DNA of 30,960 nucleotides from a virus: positions 1 through 30,960 of the IMG/VR virus record IMGVR_UViG_3300044611_001304. One strand, 5' to 3'. The position numbers and the translations under genes are program-made. Below are positions 7,236-13,981 of this stretch, in pieces (positions within the stretch are counted from its first letter, which is position 1; every line of letters starts with the position of its first letter). A model generated the notes under the pieces. It searched no databases. It was not told the DNA's origin and worked only from the letters and a program-made list of their open reading frames with translations.

Positions 7236-7417
7236 TGAAAATGCTTGAAAAAGTTCTGATGATTGAAGAAGTTTTGTCTGAGAAGCAACTGCTTGCTCTG
7301 CGTGATATTCTTTATTACTACAAAGAATCACAGTTGGAACTGTATGAGTATCCTCCCGAAGATACTCTGTTCACTAAGACTCAACAAGAACTGTTTGACA
7401 TCTTTAACATCAAATGA
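7235..7417 (+). CDS. Small acidic hypothetical protein
   Basis: A 60-residue, mostly helical, acidic protein (MKMLEKVLMIEEVLSEKQLL...). It starts in a TGATG overlap and ends in an ATGA overlap, so it is coupled on both sides in the module E operon. Function unknown. Confidence 0.6.
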   Translation: MKMLEKVLMIEEVLSEKQLLALRDILYYYKESQLELYEYPPEDTLFTKTQQELFDIFNIK

Positions 7418-7620
7418 CTTCTATTTCTTTTACCTCTGGTGAGTTGTTGGATATTATGTCCGCACTTGAAGAGAAAGAAAATGCTCTTCAACTTGCAGAG
7501 AATTATCAACTCTCTGCTTATTATATGCACCTTGGGGGTCAATTCCAACGGATTTATGATAAACTGCAGGAGTTTGTTCCTGAGAACCGAGTTGCCAATC
7601 TTGTCCTTGCTGTGAATTGA
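7414..7620 (+). CDS. Small helical hypothetical protein
   Basis: A 68-residue protein beginning MTSISFTSGELLDIMSALEEKENALQ. The sequence predicts a helical hairpin with coiled-coil character (heptad Leu/Ala in residues 10-35 and a second helix FQRIYDKLQEFV). It overlaps both neighbours by start/stop sharing. No family assigned. Confidence 0.65.
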   Translation: MTSISFTSGELLDIMSALEEKENALQLAENYQLSAYYMHLGGQFQRIYDKLQEFVPENRVANLVLAVN

Positions 7621-7889
7621 TGACTATGGAAACACACAGTCTGATTATTCTTTCTACTGCACACCTACATCCATTGGAAGCAGCAAAGATTGATGAATTT
7701 TCTTATGTTGGAAACAAAGAATGTGCTCTTGTTTCCACTGTTTCAGAGATGAGGGATTTCTATTATCAGGGTGGATTGGTTTGCTTGTGCGACCTGTTGA
7801 AATTGGTGCAAGAAAAATATAATGCAAAATATGTTCTCTTTGACCCTGATGCAGATACTACTGATGAGTTCAGGTATTATCAATGGTGA
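7620..7889 (+). CDS. Small hypothetical protein
   Basis: An 89-residue protein from ATG 7620 (MTMETHSLIILSTAHLHPLEA...). The ATG overlaps the preceding stop (TGATG), so it is preferred over an in-frame TTG one codon earlier. An alpha/beta pattern is visible (SLIILSTAHL strand, DLLKLVQEKYN helix, YVLFDPDAD strand end). No catalytic motif is clear. It ends the module E operon. Confidence 0.6.
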   Translation: MTMETHSLIILSTAHLHPLEAAKIDEFSYVGNKECALVSTVSEMRDFYYQGGLVCLCDLLKLVQEKYNAKYVLFDPDADTTDEFRYYQW

Positions 7890-7890
7890 T

Positions 7891-7948
7891 GTGCCAGTTG
7901 TAGCACTGGCACACTAAAAGAGCACAGAGGCACCAGATGCCTTATAAT
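7891..7948 (+). promoter_or_regulatory. Intergenic promoter module F
   Basis: Arms GTGCCA (7891-7896) and TGGCAC (7907-7912) are followed by ACTAAAAGAGCACAGAGGC, a slightly changed box, and TATAAT at 7943-7948. The leader ACACAAAGGAACTC precedes the ATG at 7974. Confidence 0.7.
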
Positions 7949-7973
7949 ACTCTCATACACAAAGGAACTCCAA

Positions 7974-8240
7974 ATGCTTGATGCCTTTACTGATTATCCT
8001 ATTGAAAAACTTGATGATATTGAATTTGAAAAAGCACCCATTCGTAAATGCACCATTCTAACTTGGGACAGAAATAAGTATTGTGATGTCCTTGTATATT
8101 TTGTAGATGAGGATGGTGATTTGCGAGGACACATTACTAACTTCAAGCAGTGGTATTTGTATAAGAATGAAGCACGACTTGATGATGGTATTCAATTTAC
8201 TGATGATGAACTGAAAACTCTTCCTTGGACTTGCCGATGA
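7974..8240 (+). CDS. Small acidic hypothetical protein
   Basis: An 88-residue protein with a central beta-rich segment (RKCTILTWDRNKYCDVLVYFVDEDGD) and acidic ends. AAAGGAAC lies about 9 bases upstream of the start. It ends in an ATGA overlap with the next gene and is the first gene of the module F operon. No known family. Confidence 0.68.
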   Translation: MLDAFTDYPIEKLDDIEFEKAPIRKCTILTWDRNKYCDVLVYFVDEDGDLRGHITNFKQWYLYKNEARLDDGIQFTDDELKTLPWTCR

Positions 8241-8419
8241 CTGCTATTGAAATTGATGAAATGATGAACCGAATGGAATCATTTGGTGGTTCATTTGTTG
8301 TTGCACTTGCTTATGCAATGCGAAAAGCAGACCCATCAAATAAAACTAGACTGATTCTTGCCTTTCCTGAGTATGTGAAAGAGTATGGACCAGAAAGTCA
8401 GTTTCCTGCATACGAATGA
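8237..8419 (+). CDS. Small hypothetical protein
   Basis: A 60-residue protein from ATG 8237 in an ATGA overlap (a longer reading from 8225 lacks a good start). The sequence MTAIEIDEMMNRMESFGGSF is followed by a helix with VVALAYAMRKAD and an acidic tail. It may be a small helical protein; no function is seen. Confidence 0.62.
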   Translation: MTAIEIDEMMNRMESFGGSFVVALAYAMRKADPSNKTRLILAFPEYVKEYGPESQFPAYE

Positions 8420-8604
8420 CAATGAAACCTAAGTTCCGTGCCGTATTAGAAATGGCAATAGAAGAAGGTGTAAGGTTTGGATACAATCGTGCTTTTAAGC
8501 ATAATTCAGAACCACACATTGATTCTATATCTGATAGTATAGTTACAGAAATCTTTAATTCACTTGACACTTGGTTTGATGACATCAACGACACTGAAAA
8601 CTAA
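8416..8604 (+). CDS. Small hypothetical protein
   Basis: A 62-residue protein (MTMKPKFRAVLEMAIEEGVRFGYNRAFKH...) in an ATGA overlap with the preceding gene. It is mostly helical with an acidic C-terminus. The pattern 'IEEGVRFGYNRA' is of the type seen in small phage proteins of unknown function. Confidence 0.62.
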   Translation: MTMKPKFRAVLEMAIEEGVRFGYNRAFKHNSEPHIDSISDSIVTEIFNSLDTWFDDINDTEN

Positions 8605-8605
8605 A

Positions 8606-9013
8606 ATGAATCCTGAAATTAAACAGAAATGGGTTGATGCTCTGCTTTCTGGCAAATACGAACAAGGCAGTGAGAAACTCCGTGGTGCAAATGGTTATTG
8701 TTGCCTTGGTGTTCTGTGTGACCTTTATTCACAAGAACAAAATAAAGAATGGGAGTTTAAGGGTTATTCAGAAAACTCTGAGGAAGAATCTCCAGATAGA
8801 ATGGACTATTGGTATTTTGAGGGTGAAAGTGAGTTTCTGCCAGACTCTGTAAGAGAATGGGCAGGAATGACATTCAAGAATCCTCAAGTGCGAGTTGATG
8901 TCTCACCTGAGGATGATGAAGATGAATGGTTCTATCACGATGAGATTGCCAATCTGAACGATTCAGGTTATACTTTTGAAGAACTTTCTAAACTAATCAA
9001 AGAACAATTTTAA
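8606..9013 (+). CDS. Conserved phage hypothetical protein
   Basis: A 135-residue acidic protein beginning MNPEIKQKWVDALLSGKYEQG. It contains NGYCCLGVLCDLY near residues 29-41, LPDSVREWAG near 78-87, and ends LNDSGYTFEELSKLIKEQF. This phrase order matches a widespread phage family of unknown function. ATG 8606 is preferred over an upstream in-frame start that would overlap the previous gene by 41 bases. The next gene's ATG shares the last base of its stop. Confidence 0.78.
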   Translation: MNPEIKQKWVDALLSGKYEQGSEKLRGANGYCCLGVLCDLYSQEQNKEWEFKGYSENSEEESPDRMDYWYFEGESEFLPDSVREWAGMTFKNPQVRVDVSPEDDEDEWFYHDEIANLNDSGYTFEELSKLIKEQF

Positions 9014-9195
9014 TGGAAGAACAAGACACTCTGAATCAAGGACGTATTCCTACTCATAAAAGTGTAAATATTGCATTTTTCTTTAATGATGAGATGGATG
9101 ATGGTGAAGTGAGAGACTTTATTGAACGTATGACCGAAAAGTATCATCATCCTGATGACATTGTGAAAGATTATGAATACTGGTATGATGAGTGA
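9013..9195 (+). CDS. Small acidic hypothetical protein
   Basis: A 60-residue acidic protein (MEEQDTLNQGRIPTHKSVNIAFFFNDEMDDG...). It shares one base with the preceding stop (TAATG). Residues about 32-60 are helical and rich in Asp/Glu and Tyr. No family recognised; it ends the module F operon. Confidence 0.6.
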   Translation: MEEQDTLNQGRIPTHKSVNIAFFFNDEMDDGEVRDFIERMTEKYHHPDDIVKDYEYWYDE

Positions 9196-9210
9196 GTCTA
9201 GTGTGAGACT

Positions 9211-9269
9211 GTGCCACTTGTAGAGGTGGCACACTACATTTCCCAAACCCCCTGTTGAGGTGCTACAAT
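9211..9269 (+). promoter_or_regulatory. Intergenic promoter module G
   Basis: Perfect arms GTGCCAC (9211-9217) and GTGGCAC (9226-9232). The downstream box is changed (CCCAAACCCCCTG) and the -10 is TACAAT at 9264-9269. It drives the ArdA-like operon. Confidence 0.65.
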
Positions 9270-9294
9270 GATTGCATTGAAGGTTGAGAAACCA

Positions 9295-9693
9295 ATGACC
9301 GAAACACAAGTTCAACTCAAAGAATCCACTGTAGAGTTCATTGATGAACTTGTCTCTGAAAATTATGCTCAAGATGACATCTATGATTTCATTGCTGAGT
9401 ATGGTGAAGATAATCTCACTCAGCATTATGTGAATTATGTTGAGATTGGTGAATCTTACTCATACAGGGCAGCAGACATCTTCATTGAAGAGTTTGGCAT
9501 TGACAATATAGAGAAGTTTGAAGATGCTTTCCGCGGAAGTGGATACGCATCTAAGGCAGACTATGCGGAACAATTCGTAACTGATTGTTATTGCATTGAT
9601 CTTCCTACTTTCATTGAGATTGACTGGGAAAATACCTTTGACAATCTTGATTGTGTTTATGTCAATGGTTTTGTTTTTGATACCCAATTCTGA
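9295..9693 (+). CDS. ArdA-like antirestriction protein
   Basis: A 132-residue very acidic protein. Residues 20-132 follow the ArdA pattern: DFIAEYGED (31-39), YVEIGESYSYRAADIFIEEFG (48-68), FEDAFRGSGY (75-84), YAEQF (90-94), and an ending DNLDCVYVNGFVFD. ArdA proteins mimic B-form DNA and block type I restriction enzymes; the strong negative charge here is consistent with that. ATG 9295 is chosen because an in-frame ATG at 9268 lies in the -10 box. It is shorter than plasmid ArdA (about 165 residues). Confidence 0.7.
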   Translation: MTETQVQLKESTVEFIDELVSENYAQDDIYDFIAEYGEDNLTQHYVNYVEIGESYSYRAADIFIEEFGIDNIEKFEDAFRGSGYASKADYAEQFVTDCYCIDLPTFIEIDWENTFDNLDCVYVNGFVFDTQF

Positions 9694-9696
9694 ACT

Positions 9697-9945
9697 ATGA
9701 AACTGCAATCTAAAGACGGTTCAATGGTGGTAGATTTCTACCCCATCAAAACACCTTTTGGTGATGTGTCTAAAGAATGGTGCTTAAAGATTCTTACCTT
9801 TATGGGTAAGACTCAATCTAAGAAGTTTCTTAATCGGGTTGAGATGCACCTTGAGATTCAAGAATATCTCAATCACACAATTCCTTATGAAGTTGTGGAT
9901 TTCAATACGATTCCACAACTTGCCAATCCATTTGCTACTGTTTGA
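9697..9945 (+). CDS. Small hypothetical protein
   Basis: An 82-residue mixed alpha/beta protein (MKLQSKDGSMVVDFYPIKTP...). It begins 3 bases after the ArdA-like gene, so it is co-transcribed with it. I see no motif; linkage to an antirestriction gene is suggestive only. Confidence 0.65.
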   Translation: MKLQSKDGSMVVDFYPIKTPFGDVSKEWCLKILTFMGKTQSKKFLNRVEMHLEIQEYLNHTIPYEVVDFNTIPQLANPFATV

Positions 9946-9947
9946 TT

Positions 9948-10157
9948 ATGTTGTATAAAGTTACTGACATTGAGTTTGATTTTGAGGATGAGGATGGTGA
10001 TGTCCTTCCTTATGATGAACAAGTCGCAGTTGCTCAATCAGTTCTTGATGATGTCTGGGAGGTTTATGATGAAGATGAACTTGCAGATTCAATTTCCGAT
10101 AAAACTGGTTGGTGTGTAAAGGCACTTGATTATGTTGAAATCTCTGATTGTTTCTGA
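9948..10157 (+). CDS. Small acidic hypothetical protein (cyanophage type)
   Basis: A 69-residue, very acidic protein: DIEFDFEDEDGD near the N-terminus and DELADSISDKTGWCVKALDY near the C-terminus. This combination resembles a small conserved cyanophage hypothetical family. ATG 9948 follows the preceding stop closely. It could be a DNA mimic, but that is a guess from charge. Confidence 0.62.
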   Translation: MLYKVTDIEFDFEDEDGDVLPYDEQVAVAQSVLDDVWEVYDEDELADSISDKTGWCVKALDYVEISDCF

Positions 10158-10193
10158 TTCTTACATCTGTCCCACATAGTCCAAGGTTGAGAT

Positions 10194-10250
10194 GTGCCAC
10201 TTGTTCTTCTGGCACACTAAACGAGCACAGACCCCAAAAGGTGCTATATT
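10194..10250 (+). promoter_or_regulatory. Intergenic promoter module H
   Basis: Arms GTGCCA (10194-10199) and TGGCAC (10210-10215), then GAGCACAGACCCC, then -10 TATATT at 10245-10250. The left flank AGTCCAAGGTTGAG is shared with module I. The gene downstream is 122 bases away, an unusually long leader. Confidence 0.68.
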
Positions 10251-10253
10251 AAA

Positions 10254-10284
10254 GGGGTGGTGAGGGAGGCAATAAGACCACCTC
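10254..10284 (+). promoter_or_regulatory. Leader hairpin with Shine-Dalgarno-like loop
   Basis: Arms GGGGTGGT (10254-10261) and ACCACCTC (10277-10284) pair over 8 bp with one G-T wobble. The 15-nt loop holds GAGGGAGG, a strong anti-16S-like sequence that is not next to any long ORF start. It lies in the leader just after module H. Confidence 0.5.
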
Positions 10285-10372
10285 GATAACGTCAACTGAC
10301 ATCTTGGCAAGTATGCTGTTATCAAACCTCATCACTTCTCACAAAAGTCCAACTTACTTTATTATTCTTAAA

Positions 10373-10585
10373 ATGACTGTTGCTACTCTGCCTGTTGATG
10401 TGATGGTTGGTATGCTCTGTAAGGGTGAAACCGGCAATGACATTCTGGATATTCTGAATGTTCTTGTTGCTGATCAAACTGAACTCACTCGTGAGCAAGT
10501 TTGTGAAGATCTGGGCATTGCTGATTGTCCCGAGAATGATGATGAGATTGAAGCATATATTGCCAATGCTACGGTTGCTGTCTGA
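10373..10585 (+). CDS. Small acidic hypothetical protein
   Basis: A 70-residue acidic protein starting MTVATLPVDVMVGMLCKGETGNDILDILN. It contains helical segments and an EQVCEDLGIADCPEN stretch. ATG 10373 is preferred over an in-frame TTG at 10304 because it gives the protein's natural start and leaves a leader hairpin intact. It has the look of a conserved cyanophage small protein; function unknown. Confidence 0.68.
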   Translation: MTVATLPVDVMVGMLCKGETGNDILDILNVLVADQTELTREQVCEDLGIADCPENDDEIEAYIANATVAV

Positions 10586-10596
10586 GTTTAATTTGC

Positions 10597-10620
10597 GGAA
10601 GAGGGTTTAATCCCTCTTCC
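10597..10620 (+). terminator. Terminator hairpin
   Basis: Perfect 9-bp arms GGAAGAGGG (10597-10605) and CCCTCTTCC (10612-10620) with a 6-nt TTTAAT loop, 12 bases after the preceding stop. The following sequence is only moderately T-rich, so termination may be partial. Confidence 0.65.
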
Positions 10621-10653
10621 TCTGTGGATTTAATTCATTTATCACTGATTCCA

Positions 10654-10842
10654 ATGTTTCTTTCCTGCCCTGTTTCTCTTGATCTGATTGATGCTGAGTG
10701 GTATCAGGATTTGGATAGTGCAAAAGAAGATGCTCTTGATTGGAGTGCAGAACTTTCTGGTGAGAATGTGATTGTTTATCAGGTACTTGAGGGTGAAGAT
10801 GGTGATTATGAGTTCAACAAACTCTATGCTATCTCTGCATAA
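10654..10842 (+). CDS. Small acidic hypothetical protein
   Basis: A 62-residue protein from ATG 10654 (MFLSCPVSLDLIDAEWYQDLDSAKEDALDW...). A GTG at 10624 would add 10 residues but lies directly after the terminator. The compact alpha/beta pattern (a helix with SAKEDALDWSAEL, a strand with ENVIVYQVL) resembles small cyanophage hypotheticals. Function unknown. Confidence 0.65.
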   Translation: MFLSCPVSLDLIDAEWYQDLDSAKEDALDWSAELSGENVIVYQVLEGEDGDYEFNKLYAISA

Positions 10843-10903
10843 GTTCAATATCAGGCAGTATTAAATTACTTCCTTTGATTGCTCTCACGTTCTTTCTTAA
10901 CTA

Positions 10904-11101
10904 ATGAAACAATCACAAAAGCACGAAATACGATTGTTCATTCTCACTCAACTTTGGGAGATGAATAATCTGCGGTGGAAACTTGATAAAGTTGCTGACA
11001 CTTATGACATTGAACCTTTGGAGGCAATGGAGTTTTTTGAGAATGAAGTAGAAAGAATCAATAAACTCTTCAACTATCCAGCAGAGCAACTCAATCGGTG
11101 A
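10904..11101 (+). CDS. Small helical hypothetical protein
   Basis: A 65-residue protein of two predicted helices (MKQSQKHEIRLFILTQLWEM..., LEAMEFFENEVERINKLF). It begins 61 bases after the previous gene, with no clear Shine-Dalgarno, and is the last gene before module I. No family recognised. Confidence 0.55.
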   Translation: MKQSQKHEIRLFILTQLWEMNNLRWKLDKVADTYDIEPLEAMEFFENEVERINKLFNYPAEQLNR

Positions 11102-11116
11102 GTCCAAGGTTGAGGT

Positions 11117-11174
11117 GTGCCACTTGTTGAACCGTCCCTAATGTCCCCCACTGGGGCACTGGATGCCCTATAAT
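11117..11174 (+). promoter_or_regulatory. Intergenic promoter module I (variant class)
   Basis: It begins GTGCCACTTGTTGAACCGTC, as in modules A and C, and lacks the right palindrome arm. A C-rich/G-rich stretch (CCCCCACTGGGG) sits where modules A and C have their second hairpin. TATAAT is at 11169-11174, then leader ACACAAGCAAAGGAACC. Confidence 0.65.
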
Positions 11175-11199
11175 ACAGAGACACAAGCAAAGGAACCTA

Positions 11200-11874
11200 A
11201 TGGATCGTCAGCAAGTCATCGCAAAGATTCAATCCATCCTGAAACTTCAGAATGGAACTTCTTTTGAGGGTGAGGCAGATGCTGCTGCCAAGATGATTGA
11301 TAAACTGTGCAAACAGTATGGTGTTACAATCAACGAGGCAACTGAAACTCAAGTTCTTGATGAAGAGTTTGTTTCTTTCAAGAGAATCAATGTTGCACTG
11401 ACCACTCTTGCCAATGCGATTGCTAACTTCTATGATGCAAAAGCATATATGAAGAATGGTGATTCCAAGTCTCTGCAAATCATCGGTAGTGAAGCACAAC
11501 AAATCCAAGTGCGACTCTATTATGATTACCTTGTTCAGGTGATGGAGAAAGAGGCAGAAGTTGCACATAAAGCAGAAAAGATTATGTGCGACATCAAAGG
11601 AACTGTCATCTCTCGTAGTTTCAAACTTAATTTCCGCAAGGCATTTGCAGATAAAGTTGCGGAACGTCTGAAGGAAATGAAACTCGCAGAGAACCGAGTT
11701 CACGATGATGCCGATGCAGTGAAGAATAAACTCTCCACGATGCGATTCGGACGTTCCAAGAAGATGAATGGTGCTAGTGGTGCTGGTGCTTATTCTGGTG
11801 CAAACGTAGGTGCTGGTGTTTCTTTGAATCGTCAAGCATCTGGTTCTGTTACCAAGCAACTCTGTGGTGTGTGA
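11200..11874 (+). CDS. DUF2786 domain protein
   Basis: A 224-residue protein. The N-terminal residues 5-48 (IAKIQSILKLQNGTSFEGEA, then MIDKLCKQYGV) match DUF2786, a short helical domain common in phages. Residues 65-170 are helical (ALTTLANAIANFYDAKAYM, IGSEAQQIQVRLYYDYLV) and resemble the domain often paired with DUF2786. The C-terminal 35 residues are Gly/Ala/Ser-rich and basic, likely disordered. Function is unknown; the start follows a good AAGGAAC. Confidence 0.8.
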   Translation: MDRQQVIAKIQSILKLQNGTSFEGEADAAAKMIDKLCKQYGVTINEATETQVLDEEFVSFKRINVALTTLANAIANFYDAKAYMKNGDSKSLQIIGSEAQQIQVRLYYDYLVQVMEKEAEVAHKAEKIMCDIKGTVISRSFKLNFRKAFADKVAERLKEMKLAENRVHDDADAVKNKLSTMRFGRSKKMNGASGAGAYSGANVGAGVSLNRQASGSVTKQLCGV

Positions 11875-11923
11875 GTTAAACACTCCTTCTTTCTTTTTTT
11901 CCTTTCTTTATTTCTCCAACACA

Positions 11924-12253
11924 ATGAAAATGTACCTGACTGTTCCTGAAATGAAAGTGATGTGGATTGTTGGTGCTGCCGAACGTCTTGCGACATTGGG
12001 TATGCTTTCTTCCGACATTCCAATGAAACTTTCTGCTGATGCAGTCGATTATTTTATTGAGATTGATAATCACCGCAATATTCTGTTTCCAGATGATTTT
12101 GAGATTGAACAAATCTTCAGAATCATTGCAAAAGCAGAGAATGAATGTGAAGTATCTGATGATGACATGAATCAAATCATCAAATTGATTCTTGAATATA
12201 AGAACAATCGCACTGAGATTGTGAAGTATGCACTGTCGCATCAGACTATCTAA
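11924..12253 (+). CDS. Hypothetical helical protein
   Basis: A 109-residue acidic helical protein (MKMYLTVPEMKVMWIVGAAERLATLG...). ATG 11924 follows a T-rich stretch and a CCAACACA leader. The region 60-105 reads as long helices (EQIFRIIAKAENE, MNQIIKLILEYKN). No motif identified. Confidence 0.7.
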   Translation: MKMYLTVPEMKVMWIVGAAERLATLGMLSSDIPMKLSADAVDYFIEIDNHRNILFPDDFEIEQIFRIIAKAENECEVSDDDMNQIIKLILEYKNNRTEIVKYALSHQTI

Positions 12254-12268
12254 GTCCAATGATACGGT

Positions 12269-12326
12269 GTGCCACTTGTAGTGGTGGCACACTAAAAGAG
12301 CACAGACCCCTCTGAGATGGTAGACT
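12269..12326 (+). promoter_or_regulatory. Intergenic promoter module J
   Basis: Perfect arms GTGCCAC (12269-12275) and GTGGCAC (12284-12290), then ACTAAAAGAGCACAGACCCC. The -10 position holds a weak TAGACT (12321-12326), the usual 11 bases after AGACCC. The left flank resembles module D. Confidence 0.65.
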
Positions 12327-12341
12327 GAACGGAGTTCAGAG

Positions 12342-12929
12342 ATGAGAGAAATGACTGCTTTCACCATCACTAAAAAGGGTCAAGAAATCTCTTTTGAGAG
12401 TAAGTTTGATTCTTTGGATGATGCAAAAGATTATCTTGCAAATAACATTAAGTATAATGATTTTGTAAGTGATCTTCTGTCGAAGAAGAAAGTTTCTGTA
12501 AAGCAGATTGCTTGGATGCACTATCTTGCAACTCAGGATGTGATTGATTCTGAAACTCCTGCAGAAGATGGAGATTATCTGAAACTGGTGAATATGATGT
12601 ATAATGCTGTGCAGAATAATGTTCGCAAACTTCAAGTGCGACTGCCTGGTATTACTCTTTCCACGGTGAATAAAGGTGTAAACATTGGTTGTGTTTATGT
12701 TTATGAAAACAATCAATACGTTGCTAAGATTACAACTTCTGGTTTTTTGATGGGTAATGTCTCCGATGATGTTAAAAATCTTCTGGAGGATGCCAATGAT
12801 AATCTTCTGCAACTTGCGAAGATTTATGGTCACGAATCTGGTTCTTGTTCAATTTGTGGTCGCAAGTTGGATAATCCTCTCTCTGTGCAAATGGGAATTG
12901 GACCGATTTGTGCAAAGCGGTTCGGTTGA
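12342..12929 (+). CDS. DUF6011-type zinc-finger protein
   Basis: A 195-residue protein. The C-terminal residues 167-195 (CSICGRKLDNP, then GIGPICAKRFG) match the DUF6011 type, with C169, C172 and C190 as visible metal ligands. The N-terminal half is alpha/beta with no enzyme motif seen. The start ATG 12342 follows GGAG by 7 bases. A nucleic-acid or protein binding role is likely but unproven. Confidence 0.78.
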   Translation: MREMTAFTITKKGQEISFESKFDSLDDAKDYLANNIKYNDFVSDLLSKKKVSVKQIAWMHYLATQDVIDSETPAEDGDYLKLVNMMYNAVQNNVRKLQVRLPGITLSTVNKGVNIGCVYVYENNQYVAKITTSGFLMGNVSDDVKNLLEDANDNLLQLAKIYGHESGSCSICGRKLDNPLSVQMGIGPICAKRFG

Positions 12930-12948
12930 GTTCTTTATTTGAAATAAA

Positions 12949-13158
12949 ATGAATTACGATGATTTTATGCACAATGCGAATCGTGCATACCTGGATCTAG
13001 ATGTAGAAGACCAACAACGGTATGGTCAGTTTCTGATGAATTATCTTCATCAACATCATCCAGACATTGTTGTTCCTGAAGAAGTTGATTGTTTCTACAA
13101 CAACAACAAAGTTCCTAACTTTCTTCAATTCATTCACTCCCTAGATTCCAATGTTTAA
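12949..13158 (+). CDS. Small hypothetical protein
   Basis: A 69-residue protein, His/Asn/Tyr-rich, starting MNYDDFMHNANRAYLDLDVEDQ. The helix with QQRYGQFLMNYLHQHHPD is the clearest feature. It follows the zinc-finger gene by 19 bases and overlaps the next start by 8 bases. No family. Confidence 0.62.
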   Translation: MNYDDFMHNANRAYLDLDVEDQQRYGQFLMNYLHQHHPDIVVPEEVDCFYNNNKVPNFLQFIHSLDSNV

Positions 13159-13399
13159 TCAACTTACGTTTGTTCCGCATGATATTCCTAATGCTGTTCA
13201 AGGAAAGTATAAGTTTTCCAATGGTTGGGAGATTAGTGTAGTTTCTGGTCCTGCTGGTTGTGGATTGTATGGTGTTATCAGTGACTTTACTTATGAAGTT
13301 GCAATCTTCCGACCGAATGGAAATATGACTGAAGATGTAAGTGGTTGGAATACTAAAGAAGAAGTATCTGCGATGATGTGGGTACTGTCTCAACTCTAG
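13151..13399 (+). CDS. Small beta-rich hypothetical protein
   Basis: An 82-residue protein (MFNQLTFVPHDIPNAVQGKYKFSNGWEISVVSG...). Several short strands with Gly turns (GYKFSNGW-like, GLYGVISDFTYEVAIF) suggest a small beta fold. It overlaps the preceding gene by 8 bases; no function seen. Confidence 0.68.
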   Translation: MFNQLTFVPHDIPNAVQGKYKFSNGWEISVVSGPAGCGLYGVISDFTYEVAIFRPNGNMTEDVSGWNTKEEVSAMMWVLSQL

Positions 13400-13410
13400 T
13401 CTCTTATACC

Positions 13411-13469
13411 GTGTGCCACTTGTTCTAGTGGCACACTAAATGAGCACAGACCCCAAAACCTGCTATAAT
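13411..13469 (+). promoter_or_regulatory. Intergenic promoter module K
   Basis: The most perfect palindrome in the set: 10-bp arms GTGTGCCACT (13411-13420) and AGTGGCACAC (13427-13436) with a 6-nt loop. Then TGAGCACAGACCCC and TATAAT (13464-13469). Leader ACACAAGCAA leads to the ATG at 13491. Confidence 0.72.
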
Positions 13470-13490
13470 AAGAGGACACAAGCAACTCAA

Positions 13491-13916
13491 ATGGACATTA
13501 TTCCTCCCGGTTATCAACTTCACATCACTTCATGGGAAAACGATGCTGATAATTACAATACTAAAATACTCTCTGGTCTGACCAAAGAGGATGTGCGGTT
13601 TTATATTCATTTTCTAAGTCATTTTAAGAGTCATAAACCTTACGGAAATGAGCATATTCAAGATTATCCGGATGCAGAAAAGATTGCAATTACCAACGCA
13701 TATGAGAAGTGTCGTCCAACTACTCCACAACTACTTGAAGATGTAGAAGACTCGATTGAGTATTGGAAAACAAATGATTATGCTTGTGATTGGGTAAATG
13801 AAACAGTTGGTATTTGGCATGAAGGTGAACTTTATCGAGTATTTGATAGTTGTGAAGTGTATCTAATTGATACTCCTATTCCGAATGCAACCGAGGAGTT
13901 TGTGGACGGTTACTGA
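13491..13916 (+). CDS. Hypothetical protein
   Basis: A 141-residue acidic protein (MDIIPPGYQLHITSWENDADNY...). It has an N-terminal strand/helix part (HITSWEND, VRFYIHFLSHFKSH) and a middle acidic helix. ATG 13491 is used; upstream in-frame codons lie within the module. Its 3' end runs into the degenerate module L: TGA 13914-13916 is immediately followed by TGGTACAC. No family recognised. Confidence 0.7.
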   Translation: MDIIPPGYQLHITSWENDADNYNTKILSGLTKEDVRFYIHFLSHFKSHKPYGNEHIQDYPDAEKIAITNAYEKCRPTTPQLLEDVEDSIEYWKTNDYACDWVNETVGIWHEGELYRVFDSCEVYLIDTPIPNATEEFVDGY

Positions 13917-13918
13917 AC

Positions 13919-13959
13919 TGGTACACTAAAAGAGCACAGACCCCTAAACCTGCTATAAT
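13919..13959 (+). promoter_or_regulatory. Partial promoter module L
   Basis: Only the right part of a module remains: TGGTACAC (13919-13926) in place of TGGCACAC, then ACTAAAAGAGCACAGACCCC and TATAAT (13954-13959). The promoter half and leader are nearly identical to module K (13441-13485), but the left arm is missing, absorbed into the preceding gene. Confidence 0.65.
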
Positions 13960-13981
13960 AAGAGGACACAAGCAAAGGAAA

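Noticed and set aside
11197-11883. A 228-codon minus-strand ORF
   Set aside because: It is the mirror of the DUF2786 gene, has Cys/Ser/His-rich composition typical of antisense frames, and has no module or ribosome site on that strand.
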